The position numbers and the translations under genes were made by a program. From assembly GCF_003614885.1 (NCBI RefSeq), contig NZ_QZMS01000011.1:372001-436000 (forward strand): a stretch of 64,000 nucleotides of DNA, in the 5' to 3' direction. Shown in pieces: positions 1-8,818 of the stretch (positions within the stretch are counted from its first letter, which is position 1; each line of letters starts with the position of its first letter). Source of the stretch: Photobacterium salinisoli. GTDB taxonomy: Bacteria; Pseudomonadota; Gammaproteobacteria; Enterobacterales; Vibrionaceae. Under the pieces are notes generated by a model. It was not told where the DNA came from, did not search any database, and was given only the letters and a program-made list of their open reading frames with translations.

Positions 1-318
1 CCGCTAGATGCGCCGGACGTGTACTGGTTACTGGCCACTTTTGTGCTGAGCCTGGGCGAGGTAATTCTTTTCCCGACCTTCAATCTGCTGATTGACAGAG
101 CGGCGCCGGATCATCTGCGTGGCGCGTATTTCGGGGCAGGAAATCTGACGTCTATCGGAGTGAGTTTGTCGCCATTAGCTGGCGGTATTATCTTGTCGTT
201 ATACGGCGGCCCGGCGCTGTTCCTCTCCACCGCCTGTGTGCTGATTCTGGCGGGCTATTTATACCGCTGCTCTGCCCGCTTACAGCGACTGCAAGTGCAG
301 GAAGTTGAAATAGCCTGA
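1..318 (+). CDS. MFS transporter, C-terminal fragment
   Basis: The frame is open from the first base of the window, so this is the 3' end of a gene that starts to the left. The roughly 105 residues hold about three hydrophobic helices. They include an RAAPDHLRGAYFG stretch typical of the cytoplasmic loop of the second half of drug-efflux MFS proteins (MdtH/YceL-like), followed by a GGIILSLYGG helix. The protein would be an inner-membrane secondary transporter; its substrate cannot be told from this piece. The GTG at 19 is only an internal codon. Confidence 0.75.
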   Translation, partial: PLDAPDVYWLLATFVLSLGEVILFPTFNLLIDRAAPDHLRGAYFGAGNLTSIGVSLSPLAGGIILSLYGGPALFLSTACVLILAGYLYRCSARLQRLQVQEVEIA

Positions 319-355
319 TGGTCACAGCCAAAATACGATGACAACACATCCAGTC

Positions 356-384
356 AGCCCGGCATTTCAGAGATGAACCGGGCT
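356..384. terminator. Possible hairpin after the MFS gene
   Basis: AGCCCGG (356-362) pairs perfectly with CCGGGCT (378-384) across a 15-base loop, between the end of the MFS gene and the convergent end of the next gene. There is no T-run on either strand, so if it terminates transcription it is a poor intrinsic terminator. Confidence 0.3.
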
Positions 385-439
385 AATGTTGTCTCCGCAC
401 GAAACCAAAAAGCAATCCCACTGCAAACAGGCATATTGA

Positions 440-1192
440 CTAACTAGTGACAACGAATTTTCCCAAATCAGGAAAATACCGGACATCAATATGCGTGTCA
501 TCTTTGAAGTTCAGCAGTGTCGCCAGGGAATAAATCCGGTTTGTGTCCTGATCAGTAAAGTATAGCGTTGTATCAAGAGGCGTTAACATGCTGCTTTTTA
601 AACAAAGTGCTAAACACTGTCCATATTCCACTGATAGCATTGACATAATGTTTTCAGTCGATGGCGGTAAGTAAAAAATTTCACTGCTGACAATGTTTGA
701 TGCAAGCAGGATATACACACTATCTGGTTCAGTAAAAAGAGCAGTATAGGTTCTCGGAACTGTGACAGCATTGACAGGAAGCGCCAATGCATTTTGCCCA
801 TCGACCGAGATCGCTTTAAACATGCCAAAGGTTAATTGACCCTGAACATTTTTATTTATCACCCCATAATCAGCATGAGAGACAGGATTCGCATCGGGTG
901 AGAAAGTGTTAAATTCTGATATAAGCATCTGTCCACGAAAACATTGTCTCTTACTATAACTATTGATCACACCTCCGTTGATATTCGGGACAGGAGATAC
1001 ATATAATTCAGAATCATCATTCCAGAAATACGATTTATTTTCGGCAGGTAAGCTCACATGCCAAGCGACATTTACTTGAGTATTGATTTCGCTTGTTGGA
1101 ATCACTTGTACCAAGAGGATATTTAATTGATAACGAATAAAATCAGAAAGACATTCTTTGGGTATACTGACTGACAATGTTTTATTCTTCAT
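440..1192 (-). CDS. Hypothetical protein, paralogue of the upstream gene
   Basis: 250 residues, not assigned to a known family. No signal peptide or membrane segment is visible, and the alternating hydrophobic pattern suggests an all-beta fold. It aligns by eye with the 202-residue protein encoded just upstream: a shared VAW near residue 43, a QGQLTFGMFKAISV / QGFTFGLAQSVV block, a PVNAVTV / PLNAVSV block, and a common end (DVRYFPDLGKFVV / TIRYDSSLGRFII). Extra residues sit between the last two blocks. The ATG lies 39 bases after the upstream stop and only six bases after a perfect hairpin, with no separate Shine-Dalgarno, so expression is probably coupled to or controlled by that hairpin. 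Confidence 0.75.
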   Translation of the reverse strand: MKNKTLSVSIPKECLSDFIRYQLNILLVQVIPTSEINTQVNVAWHVSLPAENKSYFWNDDSELYVSPVPNINGGVINSYSKRQCFRGQMLISEFNTFSPDANPVSHADYGVINKNVQGQLTFGMFKAISVDGQNALALPVNAVTVPRTYTALFTEPDSVYILLASNIVSSEIFYLPPSTENIMSMLSVEYGQCLALCLKSSMLTPLDTTLYFTDQDTNRIYSLATLLNFKDDTHIDVRYFPDLGKFVVTS

Positions 1193-1198
1193 TGATAT

Positions 1199-1224
1199 AA
1201 GGCAAGGTTGAAGAACCTTGCCTT
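1199..1224 (-). other. Strong hairpin between two paralogous genes
   Basis: An 11-bp perfect stem (AAGGCAAGGTT and its complement AACCTTGCCTT) closes a four-base loop. On the minus strand it lies in the 39-bp gap after the 202-residue gene and ends six bases before the ATG of the 250-residue gene. No U-run follows. It could be a leaky terminator, a 3'-end stabiliser for the upstream message, or a structure occluding the downstream start. Confidence 0.6.
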
Positions 1225-1231
1225 CCCCATA

Positions 1232-1840
1232 TTAAGCTATTATAAACCTTCCTAATGACGAGTCGTAGCGGATAGTGATATCACTGTTATTCGTGAAATC
1301 AAGTGGTAATGCTGTGCTCGACACCTGGCTGATCACCACACCGTTGTTAAAGTTGCCTTGCAAAAATACTTCCAGTCTCTCTACAGGTGTAAAGATCGCA
1401 TTCTGCCTGGAAAGCACAGACACCGCATTGAGCGGACTGGCTTCAAACACATTACCGTTTGCAACGACAGACTGTGCCAGACCGAAAGTGAACCCCTGAG
1501 AGTATCGGTTTGATATTCCATAGGAATTGCTTTGCCCACCGTTTTCAGGACTGCCAAAGGTACCATTTTCAAACGGATACATGACTTCAGTGGTCGCAGG
1601 GTTAACCGCCGATGTTTTATAAATTTGCGCCCCACTCTGAACCTGAGTACTTGACGCATATACCCCATATTTTTCAGTCCACGAGACTTCATTGTGCTCG
1701 AAAGGTGAAAATGTTACCCACGCAACTTTTGAACCTGATGAACCGCCAACAGTTTTCACTAACACAACTTTCTGTTGCGATTGATTAATGGTTCTGACAT
1801 CGTTACTGTCAATATTGATATTAAGGTTATAACTAGACAT
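1232..1840 (-). CDS. Hypothetical protein, first of a paralogous pair
   Basis: 202 residues with a strong ribosome site (AAAAGGAAG) before the ATG. The protein is rich in Ser, Asn, Val and Thr, with no signal peptide, no cysteine and no helix-rich region. It looks like a soluble beta-sandwich. Its second half matches the neighbouring 250-residue protein (see the blocks listed there), so the two arose by tandem duplication. I do not recognise the family. A role as a secreted, lectin-like or inclusion-forming protein is possible but not shown. The AT-rich 5' region and the strong ribosome site suggest it could be highly expressed under some condition. Confidence 0.75.
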   Translation of the reverse strand: MSSYNLNINIDSNDVRTINQSQQKVVLVKTVGGSSGSKVAWVTFSPFEHNEVSWTEKYGVYASSTQVQSGAQIYKTSAVNPATTEVMYPFENGTFGSPENGGQSNSYGISNRYSQGFTFGLAQSVVANGNVFEASPLNAVSVLSRQNAIFTPVERLEVFLQGNFNNGVVISQVSSTALPLDFTNNSDITIRYDSSLGRFIIA

Positions 1841-2151
1841 GGAATCTTCCTTTTAAACCTAACCAGTTGATATTGTTTTAAATATAAAAATTCACGACAT
1901 TTAATTAAACCCAATTATTTAATAAAATTAAATTATTAAACACCAACAATCAGGCTTAAAATAAAAATAGCTTATAAACATCCGTGCGTGGCATTTAAAA
2001 TACATTAATGGAATATATGAAGGATGGATCTCAAAGTGGATGTAATCTGTTTCATTTCTAAAAACAGACGACATCCCTTCGAAATATTAAGCGGTTTCTT
2101 TTTCAACTATTAAACTGCATATAAAAATATGGAAGTAATTGTCTAATAAAA
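1841..2151. promoter_or_regulatory. AT-rich intergenic region upstream of the paralogous pair
   Basis: 311 bases with no plausible gene. The stretch from about 1870 to 1980 is very rich in A and T and should hold the promoter of the minus-strand paralogous pair. The left end carries that gene's Shine-Dalgarno. No clear terminator for the aldehyde dehydrogenase operon, which ends at 2152, is visible. Confidence 0.4.
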
Positions 2152-3516
2152 CTATTTCACCCAAACCTGCTTGGCATTCACGAACTCGTGAATGCCTTGC
2201 GGCCCCAGTTCCCGCCCGTAACCAGAGCGTTTAATGCCGCCGCTCGGCAGGCGGGGATCTGTTTTCACAATACCGTTCACGGCAATCTGGCCCGCCTGCA
2301 ATTCGCGGATAAAACGCTGTGCGTGTACCGGGCTGCCCGTCCAGACCCCGGCGCCCAGCCCGTAGGCCGTGTCGTTAGCCAGCCGCAACGCGTGTTCCGC
2401 ATCGTCCGCTTTGACCAGCACCATCACAGGGCCAAAGGTTTCTTCACGAAACGCGCACATCTCTGGTGTCACGTCTGCCAGCAAAGTCACCGGATAAAAA
2501 TACCCTAACCCATTATCTGGCTGCCCGCCCATCAGGCATCGTGCGCCAGCCTCTATCGTTGCCTGCACCTGACGATGCAGGTTCTGACGTAAATCATCAC
2601 GTGCCAGCGGCCCGACATCCGTGTCTGGCGAAGAGGGATCGCCGACTCTCAGCAGCGTCAGCCGTCTTTCCACCAGCTGGGTAAAGATGTCATACACAGG
2701 CGCTTCAACAATAATCCGTTTGGCGGCAATGCAGGACTGACCGGCGTTGATAATGCGTGACAGTGTCGCCACATCAGCGGCCGTTTCCAAGTCAGCATCA
2801 GCCAGTACCACCAGAGGATCGGAACCGCCCAGCTCCAGCACCGCCGGTTTGATCTCACTGGCTGCGGTCGCGGCCACTTTCGCACCAGCACGATCTGAGC
2901 CGGTAAACGAAACCGCCGCAATATCAGGATGACGGATCGCCTGCTCAGCGAGCTCATTGTCAATCGGCAAGTTGACCATAATATTGGCGGGCGCACCCGC
3001 CAGTGAAAACATCTCTGCGATCGCGCGGGCGCAACCCGGCACATGCGGATCGTGCTTCATCACACAAGTGTTCCCGGCCATCAGTGCCGGAGCCAGAAAC
3101 CGAAACGCCAGCCACAGCGGGGCATTCCAGGGCAAGATACCTAACACTGTGCCTAAGGGCTGATAACAGACATAACTGTGGCTGGCATCAGACGGCAAAC
3201 TTTGATCTGCCAGATAATATTGTGCATGCTCGGCATAATGCTCCGCACACCAGGCCGCTTTTTCCACTTCCGGGCCGGCTTCCTTCACCGGCTTACCCAT
3301 TTCCAGTGTCATCAGTTCGCCCAAACGGGTTTTATGCTCCCTCAACTGTTCTGCTACGCGGCGCAATACCTCGGCGCGCGCGGCAAACGTTAAGCGCTGC
3401 CAGTCAGGCTGCGCTGCGCTCGCCGCTTTAATCTGGCTATCCAGCGCATCAGCAGTCAGCGTCGGGTATTGCTCAATCAGTGTGCCATTGGCCGGATTGA
3501 TCGCTTTTAAAGACAT
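2152..3516 (-). CDS. NAD(P)-dependent aldehyde dehydrogenase, Sad/succinate-semialdehyde type
   Basis: 454 residues, the usual length for the short ALDH class that includes E. coli Sad (YneI). The catalytic Glu lies in ELGGSDP and the catalytic Cys in AGQSCIAAKR; the FREETFGPV motif and a GYGRELG C-terminal motif are present. It oxidises an aldehyde to a carboxylate. Succinate or aspartate semialdehyde is the likely substrate, because the gene ends an operon with a diaminobutyrate-type aminotransferase, whose product is aspartate semialdehyde. The ATG is preceded by AAGGGGGG, and the gap to the M24 gene is 18 bases. It probably fills the DoeC role of ectoine catabolism, though its sequence is Sad-like. 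Confidence 0.85.
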   Translation of the reverse strand: MSLKAINPANGTLIEQYPTLTADALDSQIKAASAAQPDWQRLTFAARAEVLRRVAEQLREHKTRLGELMTLEMGKPVKEAGPEVEKAAWCAEHYAEHAQYYLADQSLPSDASHSYVCYQPLGTVLGILPWNAPLWLAFRFLAPALMAGNTCVMKHDPHVPGCARAIAEMFSLAGAPANIMVNLPIDNELAEQAIRHPDIAAVSFTGSDRAGAKVAATAASEIKPAVLELGGSDPLVVLADADLETAADVATLSRIINAGQSCIAAKRIIVEAPVYDIFTQLVERRLTLLRVGDPSSPDTDVGPLARDDLRQNLHRQVQATIEAGARCLMGGQPDNGLGYFYPVTLLADVTPEMCAFREETFGPVMVLVKADDAEHALRLANDTAYGLGAGVWTGSPVHAQRFIRELQAGQIAVNGIVKTDPRLPSGGIKRSGYGRELGPQGIHEFVNAKQVWVK

Positions 3517-3534
3517 ATTTCCCCCCTTAATCGG

Positions 3535-4806
3535 CTATCCGTTAGCCTGTTGCTGTTTGCCTTTGCGGGCTTTATCTATGGATGTCGCTTTGTCAGACGA
3601 CAGGCTGGATGCGGCGGCTTCAGGCTTGGCTGGTTTACCCTGTTCGGGCAACACAGTGAAGTCTTTCGGCAAGGTGAAAAAAGATTCGCAGCCATCTGCT
3701 GTGATAACAATGGTATCGGAAATACCGCAGGTCTTGTCGCCGTCCACCCCCCACATCCAGGGGATAATGTGGAACGTCATGCCCTCTTGCAGCACGGTCG
3801 ATTCACCTTGTTTCAGGCTGACAATGTAGCCCTCATCCCAGCTGGGCGGAAAAGCAATTCCAATGGAATAGCCGGAGCGGGTGATCAACCTGGCCCCAAC
3901 ATCATTGTGTGAAATGATATTACGGATCAGGTTATCCGCATCCGACACTGTCATTCCGGGCTGGATGTACGCATGCAAGGATTGCAGCGCCAGCTTCATG
4001 GTTTCCTGCGCTTTGTACATGGAATCGGTCAGTTCCCCCAGAATCACAGTGCGCATCATGGCGGTGTGATAGCGACGATAGCAGCCTGCCACTTCGAGAA
4101 ACACGTGCTCGCCCGGTTGCACAACCCGCCCTTCCCAGGTCGCATGGCCTATCATGGTCCTTGGTCCGGATGTCACGTACGGCATCACAGCAGGGGGCTC
4201 CCCGCCCGCCTTGAACATCGCTGAGCTGATTGCCGCTCCGATTTCGTTTTCTGTCACTCCGGCCTGACAGGCCGCAATACCGGCCTTCATGCCGGCTTCG
4301 GTGGCAATCGCCGCCCTGCGCATCAATTCGATTTCAACCGGCGATTTGCAGATGCGCCCCTGCTCCACGATACCGAAGCAGTCCAGCAGTTTAGCTTCCG
4401 TCAGCGTGGTGTGTATGGTGTCCTGCTGATAGGCCGGAAAGAAGTAGCTGTTTCTTTCGTAGCCGATGCGCTTTCGCGACAGTCCGAATTCCCGCAACGC
4501 ATCCACCAGCATCTGAATCGCGTCACCGGTATCCGGATAAGGCCGCGTCCTTTCAATCCAGGTACGGGCGAAAATGTTCGACTCCTCCATCGCCCGGGTA
4601 ATCATGAAGGGTTCGTCTTCCAGCGGCACAACCAGCGCCTGAAAAAAGGAATAGCCGGTTGTCTGATAATCCGTCAGGTACATGATGTTTTCAGGATCGG
4701 TGATCACCACCGCATCCAGCCGGCGCTGGGCGATACGCTGTCTCAACTCACCCAGGCGTCGCTCATATTCCTCAAAAGGAAAGGTCATATCGTCGCGTTT
4801 TTTCAT
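3535..4806 (-). CDS. M24-family ectoine-hydrolase-like protein (DoeA/EutD family)
   Basis: 423 residues: an N-terminal creatinase-like domain (about 10-150) and a C-terminal pita-bread M24 domain. The block HATWEGRVVQPG ... EVAGCYRRYHTAMMRTV and the TRSGYSIGIAFPPSW and EGMTFHIIPWMWG segments closely resemble Halomonas DoeA as I remember it. DoeA opens the ring of ectoine to N-acetyl-2,4-diaminobutyrate. The metal ligands of true aminopeptidases appear replaced, as in that family. The last ~25 residues form an unusual Lys/Ala/Ser/Gln-rich tail. The ATG overlaps the stop of the aminotransferase gene (ATGA), implying translational coupling. A related cyclic or amide substrate is possible. Confidence 0.8.
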   Translation of the reverse strand: MKKRDDMTFPFEEYERRLGELRQRIAQRRLDAVVITDPENIMYLTDYQTTGYSFFQALVVPLEDEPFMITRAMEESNIFARTWIERTRPYPDTGDAIQMLVDALREFGLSRKRIGYERNSYFFPAYQQDTIHTTLTEAKLLDCFGIVEQGRICKSPVEIELMRRAAIATEAGMKAGIAACQAGVTENEIGAAISSAMFKAGGEPPAVMPYVTSGPRTMIGHATWEGRVVQPGEHVFLEVAGCYRRYHTAMMRTVILGELTDSMYKAQETMKLALQSLHAYIQPGMTVSDADNLIRNIISHNDVGARLITRSGYSIGIAFPPSWDEGYIVSLKQGESTVLQEGMTFHIIPWMWGVDGDKTCGISDTIVITADGCESFFTLPKDFTVLPEQGKPAKPEAAASSLSSDKATSIDKARKGKQQQANG

Positions 4807-6062
4807 ACCGCCTCCCGGAGCACGTTTTGGGTCACTTCCACCAGAATTTCCAGCCCTGACCTCAAGTCCGCCTCCGGCGTTGTCAGTGGCGGGATCAGCT
4901 TAATCACCCGGCCGCCGCTGCCGCAGGCTGAGACCAGCAACCCAGCCTCGAAACAGCGTCCGACAATGGTTTTCGCCAGCTCTCCGAGACCCACATCTAC
5001 GCCATATAACATGCCTTTACCGCGTACCTCGACACCGGCCAGATCCGCCAGCGGTGCCAGTGCCGCGTGCATCATCGCGCCTTTTTGCTGTACTTCTTCC
5101 ATCAGGTGGCTGTCTTCGAAATAGCTCAGCGCTTCACAGCCCGCGACAAAGGACAGACATTGTCCACGGAAGGTGCCCGTGTGCTCGCCCGGAGACCAGT
5201 GCTTATCCAGCTCGGGTTTTATCAGATTCATGGCAATCGGGGTGCCCATGCCGCCCAGCCCTTTGGCCAGACAAACGATATCAGGGTCGATCCCGTAATC
5301 ATCGAAACTGAAAAACGAACCGGTTCGCCCCATGCCAGCCTGAATATCGTCCACGATCAGCAATGCACCAACCGATTTCGCCAGCGACGCCAGCCGCTGC
5401 AGCCAGGCTTTATCGGCAATGTTCACGCCCCCTTCAGCCTGCACCACTTCAACCATAAATGCGGCCGGTGGCCTTACACCGCTGGAACCGTCCTGATAGC
5501 TGTCCTCCAGCCGTTCCAGCACCTGCAACGCTTGCTCTGCCGCTTTGCCCTGGGCACCGAAAGCGGTATGTGACACATGGGTCAGCGGCACACCCGCTGC
5601 GCCCCGGAAGTACTGGTTCGCCGTACAGGCCAGTGCGCCTAAGGTCATGCCATGAAAGCCGTGCTGGAAGGCGACGACCTCATGGCGTCCTGTGACACGC
5701 CGCGCCAGTTTCAACGCGGCTTCGACGGCATTGGTCCCGGTTGGCCCCATAAACTGCATCTTGTGAGGCATGTTGCGCGGTTCAAGAATGACCTGATGAA
5801 ACCGCTCCATAAACCGGCGTTTCGCGCTGGTGTGCATGTCCAGGCTGTGTGTCACCCCATTGCGCTGGAGATAGTCGATCACCGCCTGTTTCATACGTTC
5901 GTTGTTATGCCCAAAGTTCAGCACTCCGGCACCGGCAAAGAAGTCGATATATTCTTTACCCTGCTCATCGGTCTGCCTGGCATTGACAGCCGTATCGAAA
6001 ACGACTGGGTAGACCCGGCAGTAAGCCCGGATTTCGGATTCGCGCTGTTCAAAAATGCTCAT
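4803..6062 (-). CDS. Class III aminotransferase, diaminobutyrate type (EctB/DoeD-like)
   Basis: 419 residues from the ATG at 6062, preceded by AAGGAGATG; an in-frame extension to 6125 lacks a ribosome site. The start (IFEQRESEIRAYCRVYP, then EYIDFFAGAGVLNFGHNN) is characteristic of EctB/DoeD diaminobutyrate-2-oxoglutarate transaminases. PLP contacts are visible: the GTNAVEAALKLARR phosphate loop, VDDIQAGMGRTG holding the Asp, and LAKGLGG with the Schiff-base Lys. In catabolism it would convert 2,4-diaminobutyrate plus 2-oxoglutarate to aspartate semialdehyde plus glutamate. No ectA or ectC is adjacent and hydrolases flank it, so a DoeD-like catabolic role is favoured over ectoine synthesis. 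Confidence 0.85.
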   Translation of the reverse strand: MSIFEQRESEIRAYCRVYPVVFDTAVNARQTDEQGKEYIDFFAGAGVLNFGHNNERMKQAVIDYLQRNGVTHSLDMHTSAKRRFMERFHQVILEPRNMPHKMQFMGPTGTNAVEAALKLARRVTGRHEVVAFQHGFHGMTLGALACTANQYFRGAAGVPLTHVSHTAFGAQGKAAEQALQVLERLEDSYQDGSSGVRPPAAFMVEVVQAEGGVNIADKAWLQRLASLAKSVGALLIVDDIQAGMGRTGSFFSFDDYGIDPDIVCLAKGLGGMGTPIAMNLIKPELDKHWSPGEHTGTFRGQCLSFVAGCEALSYFEDSHLMEEVQQKGAMMHAALAPLADLAGVEVRGKGMLYGVDVGLGELAKTIVGRCFEAGLLVSACGSGGRVIKLIPPLTTPEADLRSGLEILVEVTQNVLREAV

Positions 6063-6167
6063 CGTACATCTCCTTGTGCTGTGAAATCTCTGGTATAAAC
6101 AGGGCTGTCGCGCTGTGCTGAACACCCCAGCCAGCCACCAACAGCCCTTTGATTTTTTTAACCCTCT

Positions 6168-7340
6168 CTACCCTGTGTAGTTCGGTAATGGCGCCCCCGC
6201 AAGCCGGGCATACCAGCGAACGACTTTTTCGAGCAGTCGATCATTAAAATCGTAGTGAGGACTGTGACAGGGGTACTGATGGACAGGCTCGCCATCGTCC
6301 GCTCCAATCAGGGCAAACGCACCGGGCACCTGTTGCAGGTAATAGCTGAAATCTTCCGATGCCATAACCGGCAGTGAAATCCCATGGTCGAGTTGCTGGC
6401 CCTGATCAGCCAGCCAGGCATCCCGCGCCTTTGTGGCCTGTTTGGCATGATTGATCGTGGCACTGTAGCGCGGCTGAATTGCCACTTCACAGTCCACGCC
6501 ATAACTCATGGCGGTGTGATGGCTGATCTCTTCAATCAGCTGATTGATTCGGGTTTTGGTTTGATCGTCAGGCACCCGGATACTGCCTCTCAGCACCGCT
6601 TGCTGTGGGATCACCGTCAGACCACTGGCGGCTTCGATGGAAGTCACACTCACCACAGCTGCCTGTTGGGGCGGTAAGCGCCGGCTGATGATCTGCTGCA
6701 AATTGAGGGTAATTGCCGACGCCGCCAGCACAGGGTCGGCGCAGAGCTCCGGCTGGCTGGCATGGCCGCCGCGCCCTCTAACCGTGATAGAAAAGGTAGC
6801 ATTGCCACACATCACAAGCTTATCCGGGCAGATCATCTTGCCAAATGGTATCGCCGGCCAGTTGTGCCAGCCGTAGATTTCATCCACCCCTTCAAGCGCA
6901 CCGTCAGCAATCATTTCACGGGCACCGTGACCACCTTCTTCTGCGGGCTGAAACAAAAAAGTGACGGGGCCTGGCAAACTGTCTTCATGCTGCTTGAGCC
7001 AGGCGACAGTGGCCATCAGAGCTGCGGTATGCCCGTCATGACCACAGGCATGCATACACCCCTGCTGTTGTGAGGACCAGGTACGCCCGCTGTCTTCATT
7101 GATAGGTAAAGCGTCAATATCGCCCCGCAGGGCAATGTGGCGACCGTCAGGATTGCCAGACGCAATGTGGGCCAGCGTGCCCGTTTGTGCACAAGGTCGC
7201 CAGTCGATACCCATAGCGGTCAGGCGATCACGAATGGCGGCGGCGGTATTGTGCTCCTGCCATCCCAGCTCAGGATGGCGATGTAAATCCTGCCGAAAGG
7301 TTTTTGCCGTCGACAGATTCTTTTGCCAGAAGTCGGACAT
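6168..7340 (-). CDS. M20 family amidohydrolase (aminoacylase/hippurate hydrolase-like)
   Basis: 390 residues from the ATG at 7340 (AGGAAT upstream); the longer in-frame start at 7409 has no ribosome site. Metal-binding motifs of the M20D class are clear: HACGHDGHTAALM, QPAEEGGHGAREM, the dimerisation-domain GRGGHASQPE, and the C-terminal MASEDFSYYL. Such enzymes remove N-acyl groups from amino acids. It is the first gene of the operon and lies 105 bases before the aminotransferase. In ectoine catabolism the deacetylation of N-acetyl-diaminobutyrate is normally done by DoeB, an unrelated aspartoacylase-like enzyme. No DoeB is seen, so this protein may substitute for it. Confidence 0.85.
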   Translation of the reverse strand: MSDFWQKNLSTAKTFRQDLHRHPELGWQEHNTAAAIRDRLTAMGIDWRPCAQTGTLAHIASGNPDGRHIALRGDIDALPINEDSGRTWSSQQQGCMHACGHDGHTAALMATVAWLKQHEDSLPGPVTFLFQPAEEGGHGAREMIADGALEGVDEIYGWHNWPAIPFGKMICPDKLVMCGNATFSITVRGRGGHASQPELCADPVLAASAITLNLQQIISRRLPPQQAAVVSVTSIEAASGLTVIPQQAVLRGSIRVPDDQTKTRINQLIEEISHHTAMSYGVDCEVAIQPRYSATINHAKQATKARDAWLADQGQQLDHGISLPVMASEDFSYYLQQVPGAFALIGADDGEPVHQYPCHSPHYDFNDRLLEKVVRWYARLAGAPLPNYTG

Positions 7341-7654
7341 AGGGATTCCTGCTTGAATACTGAAAAGACCAAAACAAATTTTATTTATTATTTCGGCACT
7401 TACCAGCAAGCCTAGTCAGGAAGATCCGGTTTCTCAATGTTGATTATCCCGGACTGTGCGCAGGCCTCACACGGTGACTTCCTGTACAGGCTGCCTCGCC
7501 TGCACTGCAAAGAGTTGTAATCCCATTCACACTCTGACCACTCGGTACGGTTCCGTATACGATTTTAATATCGTGTTCACCTGCAGTCTGGGACACTATG
7601 ACCATAGTTAGGTTTCACTGAACAGCGATCGGCTGACAGAGCAGGAGAACAGGA
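7341..7654. promoter_or_regulatory. Divergent intergenic region with a small palindrome
   Basis: 314 bases between the catabolic operon (minus) and anmK (plus). No gene fits. A 12-base dyad, TACGG-TT-CCGTA, lies at 7546-7557, followed by AT-rich sequence (7560-7575). Either operon could use it as an operator; no regulator gene is adjacent. Confidence 0.4.
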
Positions 7655-8761
7655 ATGACTCAGGAGTTATATATCGGTGTCATGTCAGGCACCAGTATGG
7701 ACGGCGTTGACACGGCGTTAGTGTCGATTAACGGTGACCAGATTCAATTGCTGGCTCATGATGACTATCCCATACCTGATTCTCTCAAGCAGCGTTTACT
7801 GAACGTCTGCACCGGCCAGCAGACCACGCTGGTTGAAATTGGCGAGCTGGACCATTTGCTGGGGCATCTGTTTGCCGATGCCGTCAATACCCTGCTGACA
7901 CAATCCGGTTACCGGGCCGATCAGATCCGTGCTATCGGTAATCATGGCCAGACTGTGTATCACCAGCCCCTGGGAGACGCACCGTTCACGCTGCAAATCG
8001 GCGATGCCAATATCGTTGCCGCAAAAACAGGTATTGATACCGTGGCGGATTTCCGCCGCAAAGACATGGCGCTGGGCGGACAGGGGGCACCACTGGTTCC
8101 GGCTTTCCACAAAACCCTTTTTCAGTCGTCTGACTCCAGCGTAGTGGTGCTGAATATCGGTGGGATTGCCAATATTTCCGTGATTCGTCCCAACCAAAAC
8201 GTACTCGGTTTCGATACCGGACCGGGAAATATGCTGATGGATGCCTGGTGTGAACGGCATACCGGCCAGAAGTTTGACCGCAACGGCGACTTTGCCAGAC
8301 AAGGCAAGGTGAACCAAGAATTACTGAACGACTTGCTCAGCGAGCCGTATTTGGCACAACCCGCCCCCAAAAGTACCGGTCGTGAGCTGTTCAATCTGGC
8401 CTGGCTTGATAACAGAATCACCAATCGCGCTCTCAGTGCGCAAGATGTGCAGCGCACCTTGTGTGAATTCACCGCTGTGACGATTGCCAGCGAAGTCGGG
8501 CGCTTTAAAACAGGCCCTTCCCCCTTGTTACTGGTGTGCGGCGGGGGTACGCGAAACCTCCTGCTGATGGCGCGTTTGTCGGCTCTGCTGGGCGACTGGC
8601 AGGTCGCACCGACCAGCGACTATGGCGTCGACAGCGACTACATGGAAGCCATGGCCTTTGCGTGGCTGGCACAGCGCCGTATTCACGGCCTGCCGAGCAA
8701 TTTACCGGAAGTGACCGGCGCCAGCCGGCCGGCATCACTGGGCGTGCTCTATTTCGCTTAA
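7655..8761 (+). CDS. anmK: Anhydro-N-acetylmuramic acid kinase
   Basis: 368 residues, full length for AnmK. The N-terminus has the family signature GVMSGTSMDGVD (residues 8-19). The ATP-grasping GQTVYHQP and GFDTGPGNMLMDAW blocks and the late VCGGGTRN motif follow. The cytoplasmic enzyme phosphorylates and opens 1,6-anhydro-MurNAc to MurNAc-6-phosphate during recycling of cell-wall peptidoglycan. The start is supported by AGGAGAACAGG just before the ATG. The gene stands alone; a bidirectional hairpin follows it. Confidence 0.95.
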   Translation: MTQELYIGVMSGTSMDGVDTALVSINGDQIQLLAHDDYPIPDSLKQRLLNVCTGQQTTLVEIGELDHLLGHLFADAVNTLLTQSGYRADQIRAIGNHGQTVYHQPLGDAPFTLQIGDANIVAAKTGIDTVADFRRKDMALGGQGAPLVPAFHKTLFQSSDSSVVVLNIGGIANISVIRPNQNVLGFDTGPGNMLMDAWCERHTGQKFDRNGDFARQGKVNQELLNDLLSEPYLAQPAPKSTGRELFNLAWLDNRITNRALSAQDVQRTLCEFTAVTIASEVGRFKTGPSPLLLVCGGGTRNLLLMARLSALLGDWQVAPTSDYGVDSDYMEAMAFAWLAQRRIHGLPSNLPEVTGASRPASLGVLYFA

Positions 8762-8786
8762 CGTATTGCTTAATCTGCTGTTTTAT

Positions 8787-8815
8787 AAAGGGCAGCCTGC
8801 TATGGCTGGCCCTTT
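8787..8815. terminator. Bidirectional terminator between anmK and the MAPEG gene
   Basis: The arms AAAGGG-CAGCC and GGCTG-G-CCCTTT pair with one bulge around a six-base loop. The A-rich side and T-rich side let it serve both convergent genes; the T-run is short. Confidence 0.5.
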
Positions 8816-8818
8816 AAT

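Noticed and set aside
4803..6062. Ectoine biosynthesis gene ectB
   Set aside because: No ectA or ectC nearby; hydrolase and dehydrogenase genes indicate catabolism.
6063..6125. Upstream extension of the aminotransferase
   Set aside because: In frame, but it lacks a ribosome site; AAGGAGATG and family alignment place the start at 6062.
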